A stretch of 5,509 bases of DNA from Bacteroidales bacterium (GTDB lineage Bacteria; Bacteroidota; Bacteroidia; Bacteroidales; UBA932). Positions 1 through 5,509 of this stretch are shown here, piece by piece; position 1 is the first letter of the stretch; the number at the start of each line of letters is the position of its first letter. Location of the stretch: positions 1-5,509 of the forward strand of contig JAFZWC010000020.1 of NCBI GenBank assembly GCA_017617475.1, in the 5' to 3' direction. The notes under the pieces are model-generated. The model did no database searches. It saw only the letters and a list, made by a program, of their open reading frames with translations, and was not told where the DNA came from. The position numbers and the translations under genes were made by a program.

Positions 1-1606
1 CCACGCTGGAGATGCCGGAAGGCGCCTTGAAAGCGGCCAGGAAGCCGCTGCCGTCATACAGCGCATTCCAGCTGCCGGCCGTGCAATTCATGCTGTAGAC
101 GCTCTGGGCGGCCGAATAGCCGCTCTCCAGGCCGCCGTATGCGACCACGGTGGCGCCTTCGTTGATGTAGAGCTTGTAGCCTTCTTCCGTATTGGCGTCC
201 AGGGCTACTTCCGGAGAGCCCTTGGTGCAGACTGCGAGTACATAGCCGCCGGAAAGCTTCATATCGTGATTCGCGTCGATGGCATCGTTCCCGGAAGAAT
301 AGGCATAGACATAACCGCCGGTGATGTTCATCTCCGCCTGGCAGTTGATGGCGTCGTCACTGGCCGAACAGGCATAGACTTCGCCGCCGGAAATGGTGAG
401 ATTGCCTTTGCTCTCAATGGCTTCCGCCTTGGAGCAGGTCACTTCCACATAACCGCCGCTGATGTTCAGGTTGCCGGCGTAGCCCGTAACGCGGTTGCCG
501 GACTTGGTAGACCAGCCAATCTTGATGCCCTTGGCCGACTCGTCGTTGGTCTCGGCGCCGCTGGTCTTGATGATGAGCGTACCGCCGCTCACATAGGAGT
601 TGGCCACCGCGTGGGTTTTGCTGTCGTAGTCGTAACTGCCGGCCTGGACGCCTTTGCCGCCGCCGGCCGTGTTGGTGATGCTCACCCGGCCGCCCGTCAT
701 GGCAAAGTAATTGTCCGCCTTGATGCCGGCCGAACCTTTGTATTCCTTGTCTTCGTCGTCATAGGCCACCTTGCCGCTTACGTTGATGGTGTGTGTGCCG
801 TCTTCCACCAGCACATAGTTCTCGGAGGAAATGCCCTTCTTCTTGGCGGCGGCGGATTCAATCTCCACCGTGCCGCCGGAGAGGCGCACATAGTCCTTTC
901 CGCGGAGGCAGTGGCCGGCCGAGGCCGACGTAGAAAGCTGAATGACAGGCCCTTCCATTACCCGGATATAGTCGTCCGAGGCAATGCAGGACTTCTCCTG
1001 GCTGTTGTTGGCCTTGACGGAGAGGCTGCCTGATCCGCTGAAAACCAGCTGTCCTTCCGAGAAGAAGACGGCTTTCTGGTCTTCGTCGCCGGTGGTTGTA
1101 TAGGCCGCCGAAGCGCCGTCGGAGAGGCTGCTCACGCCTTCCAGGATGACGTACGTGCGTTTTCCGCTCTGGTTGTCGATGGCGGCGCCGGAAGGATTGG
1201 TGAGCGAGAGGTTGCTCAGGAGGAGCGCCTGTTTCTTTTCGCTGTAGAGCTTGAAGGAACCGTCGGAAGCCGTGCCGGAAAGCCGGTAGAGCACCGGTTC
1301 GGTTCCTTTGTAGGTAATGGAGACATGGTTTCCGCTCTTGGAAACCGAAAAGTCTGCGGACACATCTTCATAACCGCTCACCCCGGCGCGGCTCACCGAG
1401 GCGCCACCGGGGGCAAAGGCGACGGAGACCTCAAGGGTGAAATCGGCACTGTTGAACGTGTCGTCTGAAACTTCTTCCACCGCGGGGTTCTCCGTTGGGG
1501 AGGCGGGGGAAGCGGAATCGTCGGACGAGAAGATATCGTCCTTGACGCAGCCACTGGCGGCAACTACTACGGCCAACGGAAGCAGGAGGGCTGTAAAACT
1601 TCGCAT
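1..1606 (-). CDS. Surface lipoprotein with Cthe_2159-type beta-helix carbohydrate-binding domain (C-terminus cut by window edge)
   Basis: The frame is open from ATG at 1606-1604 to the window edge, giving 535 complete codons and no stop. Residues 1-20 form a lipoprotein signal peptide: MRSFT, a hydrophobic stretch, then lipobox ASGC with lipidated Cys20. The next residues VKDD resemble the lipoprotein export signal of Bacteroidetes, which suggests display on the outer face of the outer membrane. An acidic Ser/Pro linker follows (about 23-47). From about residue 95 the protein resembles the Cthe_2159 family (DUF4353, 'carbohydrate-binding domain-containing protein'): TNPSGAAIDNQ at 136-146, then S/TGG turns at 243, 304, 340, 383, 406, 429 and 452. 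The last four are exactly 23 residues apart, as expected for coils of a right-handed parallel beta-helix. The founding member binds acidic polysaccharide and calcium; the ligand here is unknown. No SusC/SusD or glycoside hydrolase gene is visible nearby. Family call fairly sure, role inferred. Confidence 0.85.
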   Translation of the reverse strand, partial: MRSFTALLLPLAVVVAASGCVKDDIFSSDDSASPASPTENPAVEEVSDDTFNSADFTLEVSVAFAPGGASVSRAGVSGYEDVSADFSVSKSGNHVSITYKGTEPVLYRLSGTASDGSFKLYSEKKQALLLSNLSLTNPSGAAIDNQSGKRTYVILEGVSSLSDGASAAYTTTGDEDQKAVFFSEGQLVFSGSGSLSVKANNSQEKSCIASDDYIRVMEGPVIQLSTSASAGHCLRGKDYVRLSGGTVEIESAAAKKKGISSENYVLVEDGTHTINVSGKVAYDDEDKEYKGSAGIKADNYFAMTGGRVSITNTAGGGKGVQAGSYDYDSKTHAVANSYVSGGTLIIKTSGAETNDESAKGIKIGWSTKSGNRVTGYAGNLNISGGYVEVTCSKAEAIESKGNLTISGGEVYACSASDDAINCQAEMNITGGYVYAYSSGNDAIDANHDMKLSGGYVLAVCTKGSPEVALDANTEEGYKLYINEGATVVAYGGLESGYSAAQSVYSMNCTAGSWNALYDGSGFLAAFKAPSGISSV

Positions 1607-1624
1607 GGTTGAAAAGGTTTTAGG

Positions 1625-1656
1625 TAAAAATACACGATGCAGGGGCATTACGCATA
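1625..1656 (-). promoter_or_regulatory. Weak candidate Bacteroidetes-type promoter for the lipoprotein gene
   Basis: Read on the minus strand, TATG at 1656-1653 is followed after 20 bases by TATTTTTA at 1632-1625. The Bacteroidetes consensus is a -33 TTTG/TTG, 19-21 bases, then a -7 TAnnTTTG, so each box has one mismatch. This is the only such pair I found in the 84-bp spacer between the acyltransferase stop and the lipoprotein ATG. A start shortly after the -7 box would leave a very short leader (1624-1607) that is A/T/C-rich and has no Shine-Dalgarno sequence, as is usual in this phylum. Confidence 0.25.
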
Positions 1657-1690
1657 TTTCGTGCCGTTTCGTTTTGCCGACGAAAAAGTT

Positions 1691-2674
1691 TTACAAATCT
1701 TCTTCCTCCTCCTCCTTGACCGGGCGGGCAAAGAGGGGCAGGACGTCATAGAAGATGCTGTAGGAACTGAAGTAGAGGGCGATGATTCCGAGCGCGGCCC
1801 ACCAGGGGAGCGTGAGGCCGAATACCAGGGCCCAGAGAAGGAGCACCAGCGGGGTGAGGACCATCTTGCACAGGAAGCGCACGGAATTGGCGAACGCCTT
1901 GTCCTTCAGTTTCCTCACGATAATCTCTGCCGGCAGCCAGATGGGGAGGCTCAGCAGAGCGGCGGCCGGGAAAAGGGGCAGGAGCAGCCAGCGCCGCCAG
2001 GCGGCGGGCCGCCGGGGAGGGTCCGGGTAAACCAGTGCCTGCATGCGCATGTCCAGGATTTCCCGGATGGCCTGGAAACGCTCCGGTTCGGAGAGCTCCG
2101 CATGGCTTTCCAGGAAAGCGTTGACGTCTACGGGCTGGCCGAAGGTGAGCTCGCAGCTGCTCCGGTACAGGAAGAAATGCCCGTAATTGATGCCGACCGG
2201 AACCAGATAGGTCTTCCGGCTGGCGGCACTGGCGAAAGCCAGGCGGGCGAATCCTTTCCGGATGGGCTGCAGCACCCGTCCGGGATGGTGCGTCCCCTCC
2301 GGGAAAAGGCAGAATGGCACGCCGTGGGCCAGGGTATCGTCAATTTCGGAAAAAGTCTGGTAGTTGTCCGTGACGTTGCGGAGGCCGTCCCGCGCCCGGG
2401 TCATGGGCAGGATCTTGAGGAAGCGGAGGGCCCGGTTGGCCGCCGGTTTGCGGAAAATGTCCGCCCGGGCGCCGAACACCGTGGGGGCGTGACGCGTACG
2501 CAGGAGCACCAGCGCGTCCATGAGCGTATTGGTATGGTTGGGGGTAAGGATGACCGCCCCGTCCGAGGGGATGGCACCCGTGACTCGCATGCGCTCATAA
2601 CTGAACCAGGTACAAGCGTCTACATAGTAGCGGAGGCTGGAATAAAGCCGGTCTGGGGCCCAGATTTTAGGCAT
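1691..2674 (-). CDS. PlsC-like membrane acyltransferase (lysophospholipid / glycerol-phosphate acyltransferase family)
   Basis: A 327-residue protein expected to transfer an acyl chain to (lyso)glycerophosphate or a related lysolipid at the inner membrane. The PlsC-fold blocks are in order: catalytic PNHTNTLMD at 45-53 (His47, Asp53), ARADIFRKP at 69-77 with LPMTRARDG at 89-97, FPEGTHHPGR at 124-133, and LVPVGINYG at 157-165. His and Asp are separated by five residues rather than the classical four; from memory this NHxNxLMD form is normal in Bacteroidetes members. After about residue 228 come two hydrophobic regions (229-252 and 269-311), probably membrane hairpins, and an acidic tail EEEEEDL. 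That C-terminal extension is absent from short E. coli PlsC and recalls Gpt2-like acyltransferases. Its ATG overlaps the end of the upstream transporter gene by 8 bp, so translation is probably coupled. No Shine-Dalgarno sequence is seen. Exact substrate (glycerol-3-phosphate or lyso-PA) is not decidable here. Confidence 0.88.
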   Translation of the reverse strand: MPKIWAPDRLYSSLRYYVDACTWFSYERMRVTGAIPSDGAVILTPNHTNTLMDALVLLRTRHAPTVFGARADIFRKPAANRALRFLKILPMTRARDGLRNVTDNYQTFSEIDDTLAHGVPFCLFPEGTHHPGRVLQPIRKGFARLAFASAASRKTYLVPVGINYGHFFLYRSSCELTFGQPVDVNAFLESHAELSEPERFQAIREILDMRMQALVYPDPPRRPAAWRRWLLLPLFPAAALLSLPIWLPAEIIVRKLKDKAFANSVRFLCKMVLTPLVLLLWALVFGLTLPWWAALGIIALYFSSYSIFYDVLPLFARPVKEEEEEDL

Positions 2675-3614
2675 TGCGCTTGGAACGGTTGAAGATGGTG
2701 GCTACGGTGAGGCCGGAGATGATGTGCCAGATGCCCCACCAGGCGGTGATGACCAGCATTCCGCCGTGAGGAGGGAAGTTGGCAAAGATGGACGTGCCCA
2801 GCAGCAGCACCAGTCCCAGGCCGGAATTCTGGATGCCCGTCTCGATGGTGAGGGTGCGGCGGTCCCGGAACGGCACTTTGCCGATGGTACCTACGCTGTA
2901 GCCGATGCCCAGGGCCAGCAGGTTGTGGATGAGCACCACAATAAAGATGTACTTCACGCTTACCAGGAAAGCGTCTATGTTGCTGCTGAAGGAAAGAACT
3001 ACCAAGGCCAGGAAAATGATGATGGAGAGCCACTGGAGGGGCTTTTTAAGGGCGTCGGCCACCTTGGGCAGGAACTGGCTGGTGAGAATGCCCAGCACCA
3101 GCGGAATGCCCAGCAGGATGAAGATGGTCTTGAATACATCCATCAGCGGAATCACCAGCCGGGGGATATCGGCCGTGACGGCGGCGCTGTTCAGGTACAG
3201 GGTGCCCCAGAGCCAGAAGTTGAAGGGAGTAAGGAATACAGCCAGCGCCGTGGAAATGGCCGTGAGGCTCACGGAGAGCTCGATATTGGCCTTGCCCAGG
3301 GAACTCATGAAATTGGAGATGTTTCCACCGGGGCAGGCGGCCACCAGGATCATGCCCAGGCCCATCATGGGCGAAATCCAGCCGGTGAGCAGGATGGCCA
3401 GGCCGCAGGTGAAGGCCGGCAGCAGGACCAGCTGGCACAGCATACCCAGCAGCACGGACTTGGGCTTGCGGAACACGTCCACAAAAATATGGGGTTTGAT
3501 GCCCAGGGCCACGCCGTACATCACGAAGGCCAGGATGATGTTGATGGTGTTCATTCCACCGGCATTCAGGTTAACCTGGATGCTGTCGATGGTCTGCATT
3601 ACTTCTTGTGTCAT
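2667..3614 (-). CDS. Bile acid:sodium symporter (BASS) family transporter
   Basis: A 315-residue inner-membrane protein, almost wholly hydrophobic after residue 24 and of normal length for bacterial BASS transporters, consistent with about ten membrane segments. The two broken-helix signatures are present: CPGGNISN at 94-101 and ETGIQNSGLG at 258-267. By alignment from memory with the Neisseria ASBT structure, both sodium sites are kept: Ser100, Asn101, Ser114, Thr118 and Glu258 for site 1, and Gln61, Glu258 and Gln262 for site 2, so it should be sodium-coupled. Bacterial BASS proteins move bile acids, pantoate and other organic anions; nothing here fixes the substrate. The ATG at 3614 lies 21 bp after the stop of the MBL-fold gene, in an A/T-rich gap without a Shine-Dalgarno sequence. 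Met6 and Met21 are possible later starts. The stop overlaps the acyltransferase start. Confidence 0.93.
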   Translation of the reverse strand: MTQEVMQTIDSIQVNLNAGGMNTINIILAFVMYGVALGIKPHIFVDVFRKPKSVLLGMLCQLVLLPAFTCGLAILLTGWISPMMGLGMILVAACPGGNISNFMSSLGKANIELSVSLTAISTALAVFLTPFNFWLWGTLYLNSAAVTADIPRLVIPLMDVFKTIFILLGIPLVLGILTSQFLPKVADALKKPLQWLSIIIFLALVVLSFSSNIDAFLVSVKYIFIVVLIHNLLALGIGYSVGTIGKVPFRDRRTLTIETGIQNSGLGLVLLLGTSIFANFPPHGGMLVITAWWGIWHIISGLTVATIFNRSKRNA

Positions 3615-3635
3615 AGTGGTTATAGGTTTTAGTTA

Positions 3636-4514
3636 TTAATCGTGGATGGTAAGGCCGTCATATGCGGGCTGGATGCTATCCGGCAATTCCTGGCAGAAGC
3701 GGCTGTGGGTGGGGAAGGCGTGGCTCAGATGCGTGAGCCAGGTATGTTTGGCGCCGATCTTCCGGGCCAGCTCGATGGCCTGCTCCAGGGAAAAATGGGA
3801 GTGGTGGGGGTAATAGCCCACCGTGTTCAGGGTAAGGTGCTCCAGGCCCTGCAGCTTGGGGAATTCGGTCTCCGGGAGCGTACTCATGTCGGTGATATAG
3901 GCGATGTTTCCCACGCGAAAGCCCAATACGGGCAGCGTGTCGTGGTAGCCGCGGATGGGGATGATGTTGGGCCGATCGTGCGGCGCTTCCAGGATGGCGT
4001 TGTCCGATGGCTGGAGGCTGCCGTCGGGTTGCCGATAGAAATAGCCCACGTCGTGCACCCACTCCAGGTCTCCCGTGCCGGCGAGGGAATCCACGCGGAA
4101 CGGGCGGTCGTCAATCAGGTGCACATGCCACTCCGGCGCACCGGGGTATTTATGCTGGGCGAAAGCGTAGGCGTAGTCGTTTTGCAAGGACTTGAGAACC
4201 AGCGGCTCGCAGTAAATCTCGGCGGCTTTCTTGTCGATATAATTAAAGGAACGGACGTCGTCCAGCCCGCCCGTATGGTCTTTATGGGCGTGAGTGATGA
4301 GAATGGCATCCAGATGACGGATGTCGTTGGCCAGCATCTGGGAACGGAAGTCCGGTCCGGCGTCCACCAGGATGTTGAGACCGTCGTGCCGGATGAAGGC
4401 CGATGCCCGGTAGCGTTTATCCCTGGGGTCGGCCGATTTGCACACGGGGCACTGGCAGGCGATGATGGGCACCCCCTGCGACGTTCCGGTTCCTAGAAAT
4501 GTCAGCTCGGTCAT
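3636..4514 (-). CDS. PhnP-like metallo-beta-lactamase-fold phosphodiesterase
   Basis: A 292-residue cytoplasmic metal-dependent hydrolase. The N-terminal GTGTSQGVP and Cys20-x-Cys22-x-x-Cys25 are the mark of the PhnP branch, in which these cysteines plus a late His hold a structural zinc. The catalytic motif is HAHKDH at 75-80 (His75, His77, Asp79, His80), followed by His191, Asp209 (YITDMS) and THLSH at 261-265. His262 and His265 keep the spacing of PhnP His222 and His225, so both metal sites look complete. PhnP cleaves phosphoribosyl 1,2-cyclic phosphate in phosphonate breakdown, but no other phn gene is visible, so the natural substrate here is uncertain. Compared with PhnP (about 250 residues) there is extra sequence of some 45 residues between His80 and His191, mainly about 140-188. 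ATGA overlap with mtaB; GGAGGAG at 4529-4523, eight bases before the ATG, may serve as a ribosome site. Confidence 0.9.
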   Translation of the reverse strand: MTELTFLGTGTSQGVPIIACQCPVCKSADPRDKRYRASAFIRHDGLNILVDAGPDFRSQMLANDIRHLDAILITHAHKDHTGGLDDVRSFNYIDKKAAEIYCEPLVLKSLQNDYAYAFAQHKYPGAPEWHVHLIDDRPFRVDSLAGTGDLEWVHDVGYFYRQPDGSLQPSDNAILEAPHDRPNIIPIRGYHDTLPVLGFRVGNIAYITDMSTLPETEFPKLQGLEHLTLNTVGYYPHHSHFSLEQAIELARKIGAKHTWLTHLSHAFPTHSRFCQELPDSIQPAYDGLTIHD

Positions 4515-5509
4515 AACTCAATCTCCTCCAAAGTGTTTACCCGCGCGGGGTCAAAAGCCCTTTCCACCCGGATGTAATTGCCGGTATAGCCGCCCATGAG
4601 GCCGTTTTTGACGGAAGATTCCCACAGGACGGTTTCCTGGACACCCTTGTTGGCTGCAACGAAGTCGGCATGCAGCTGAGCGCATAATTCTTCCAGCCGG
4701 GCCACCCTTTGGGTCTTGACGCTATCCTGCACCTGATCCTTCCACTCCGCAGCCCGGGTCCCGGGACGGCGGGAGTAGGGGAATACGTGGATGAAGGCCG
4801 GCCGGATGCGCTCCTTGAGGAAGTTGTAGGTCTCCTGGAACAGTTCCTCGGTCTCTCCGGGCAGGCCGACAATGACGTCGATGCCGAAGAACACCTTGGC
4901 CTCTCCGGGGCGTTCCATCGCCTGGCGGATGTAGTCGATGCGGGAAGCGAAGAGGGCGGTGTCGTAACGCCGGCCCACGCGCCTGAGAAGCGTGTCGCTG
5001 CCGCTTTGCAGCGGAATGTGGAAGTGCCGCTGGAACTTGGTTCCGGAAGCAATCCAGTCCACAATCTCCGGCGTGATCAAATTGGGTTCTATGGACGAAA
5101 TCCTGTATCTTTCAATACCTTCCACCTCATTCAATGCCTTGAGCAAATCCAGGAAGCTCTCTCCGGTAGTCCTTCCAAAGTCTCCGGTATTCACGCCCGT
5201 CAGCACCACTTCCTTCACGCCCTGCGCCGCTATTTCCCGAGCCATCTTCACGCACTCGCAGATGGGGATGTTCCGGCTCCGGCCCCTGGCAAACGGCACC
5301 GTGCAATATGCGCAGAAATTGTCGCATCCGTCCTGTACCTTCAAGAACGACCTTGTCCGTTCTCCCGTAGAGTAAGCACCGACGACGGTGGAGATTCTCT
5401 CTCCAGAATCGTCGCTTCGCGACCCCTCCCATACGCCGTGCTCTTCGAGCACTGGCTGTGGGCCCCTCCCTCTTACGGGACCGAGGGTGGTCACGGATTC
5501 TGGAGAGAG
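4511..5509 (-). CDS. mtaB: tRNA (N6-threonylcarbamoyladenosine-37) methylthiotransferase MtaB, N-terminus beyond the window
   Basis: MtaB is a radical-SAM enzyme that turns t6A37 into ms2t6A37 in tRNAs reading ANN codons. Counting from the in-frame GTG at 5494, the visible part carries the SAM-cluster motif Cys57-xxx-Cys61-xx-Cys64 in QDGCDNFCAYC, then VVLTGVNTGDFG (96-107), ISSIEPNLI (132-140), HIPLQSGSD (159-167), GIDVIVGLPGETEE (204-217), HVFPYSRRPGT (236-246) and a short C-terminal TRAM-like end containing GLMGGYTGNYIRVE. The N-terminal methylthiotransferase domain (roughly the first 100-plus residues, with the second cluster's three cysteines) is missing. GTG-5494 is not a believable start: the frame stays open five more codons to the edge and no in-frame ATG precedes the SAM motif. 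The first 38 visible codons are encoded by the palindromic element at 5397-5509 and do not resemble MtaB. Whether the full gene is intact cannot be told. The stop overlaps the next ATG by ATGA. Confidence 0.93.
   Translation of the reverse strand, partial: LSPESVTTLGPVRGRGPQPVLEEHGVWEGSRSDDSGERISTVVGAYSTGERTRSFLKVQDGCDNFCAYCTVPFARGRSRNIPICECVKMAREIAAQGVKEVVLTGVNTGDFGRTTGESFLDLLKALNEVEGIERYRISSIEPNLITPEIVDWIASGTKFQRHFHIPLQSGSDTLLRRVGRRYDTALFASRIDYIRQAMERPGEAKVFFGIDVIVGLPGETEELFQETYNFLKERIRPAFIHVFPYSRRPGTRAAEWKDQVQDSVKTQRVARLEELCAQLHADFVAANKGVQETVLWESSVKNGLMGGYTGNYIRVERAFDPARVNTLEEIEL
5397..5509. repeat. Nested palindromic (cruciform) element, in frame inside mtaB
   Basis: The outer arms 5397-5410 and 5496-5509 are perfect 14-bp inverted repeats (CTCTCTCCAGAATC / GATTCTGGAGAGAG). 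Between them lie three more hairpins. One is 5411-5415 with 5419-5423 (GTCGC/GCGAC, three-base loop). The second is a compound stem, 5428-5431 with 5459-5462, 5435-5437 with 5454-5456, and 5438-5443 with 5447-5452 (GTGCTC/GAGCAC, three-base loop). The third is 5468-5472 with 5483-5487 (CCCTC/GAGGG). CCCCTCCC also occurs twice as a direct repeat (5423-5430, 5463-5470). The minus strand is stop-free in the mtaB frame across the whole element. It is too short to encode a transposase, so if mobile it would depend on factors supplied elsewhere. The outer limit is uncertain because the window ends at the arm. Confidence refers to the structure; calling it an inserted repeat family is inference. Confidence 0.7.

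Noticed and set aside
266..1033. Long plus-strand open frame (255 codons) opposite the lipoprotein gene
   Set aside because: It is a mirror frame produced by GC-biased third codon positions. Its product is repetitive Gly/Ala/Val-rich sequence without a recognisable domain, while the opposite strand encodes a clear lipoprotein.
1667..1685. Possible terminator hairpin after the acyltransferase gene (TTTCGT / ACGAAA with a 7-base loop)
   Set aside because: The stem is only six mostly weak pairs and, in the direction of transcription, no T-run follows, so it does not meet the requirements of an intrinsic terminator.
1694..1714. Run of GAG/GAA codons giving an EEEEED tail in the acyltransferase, considered as a slippage repeat
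   Set aside because: Only a few mixed codons; acidic tails are common and there is no sign of a frame change.
1637..2692. Plus-strand open frame of 351 codons opposite the acyltransferase
   Set aside because: It is longer than the real gene but made of Glu/Gly/Arg-rich low-complexity residues with no motifs. The minus strand holds all acyltransferase blocks in order.
2724..3632. Plus-strand open frame of 302 codons opposite the BASS transporter
   Set aside because: The product is very rich in Gln, His, Gly and Asp, typical of the antisense of a hydrophobic membrane protein. The transporter on the minus strand has conserved sodium-site residues.
3642..4496. Plus-strand open frame of 284 codons opposite the MBL-fold gene
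   Set aside because: No recognisable domain, and it covers exactly a gene with a full set of metal ligands on the other strand.
5492..5494. GTG as the start codon of mtaB
   Set aside because: It lies inside the palindromic element, has no ribosome site, would drop the whole N-terminal domain, and the frame is open further upstream to the window edge.

Overview
The window is GC-rich and every gene I can support lies on the minus strand, so transcription runs from base 5509 towards base 1. The organism is most likely a member of Bacteroidota, probably a GC-rich gut-type Bacteroidales. The reasons are the lipoprotein with a Bacteroidetes-type surface-export signal after its lipidated cysteine, the MtaB and acyltransferase sequence style, and the near absence of Shine-Dalgarno sequences. 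I cannot name the genus from this sequence.

Layout in the direction of transcription: (1) 5509-4511, the C-terminal two thirds of the tRNA methylthiotransferase MtaB, open to the window edge. (2) 4514-3636, a PhnP-like metallo-beta-lactamase-fold phosphodiesterase overlapping mtaB by ATGA. (3) 3614-2667, a bile acid:sodium symporter (BASS) family transporter, 21 bp downstream. (4) 2674-1691, a PlsC-like membrane acyltransferase overlapping the transporter by 8 bp. (5) An 84-bp spacer with a weak candidate promoter. (6) 1606-1, a surface lipoprotein with a Cthe_2159-type beta-helical carbohydrate-binding domain, cut by the window edge. The overlaps and the short gap make genes 1-4 a likely single operon joining tRNA modification, a hydrolase, a transporter and phospholipid synthesis. 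I see no shared pathway. The lipoprotein is probably its own unit.

The most unusual structure is at the right edge. A 113-bp element (5397-5509) is bounded by perfect 14-bp inverted repeats and contains three internal hairpins, so either strand could fold into a four-branched cruciform. It is translated in frame as part of MtaB, at the linker between the N-terminal and radical-SAM domains, much as Rickettsia palindromic elements sit inside genes. The window stops exactly at the outer end of one arm, so the other side of the insertion, and the start of mtaB, cannot be seen.
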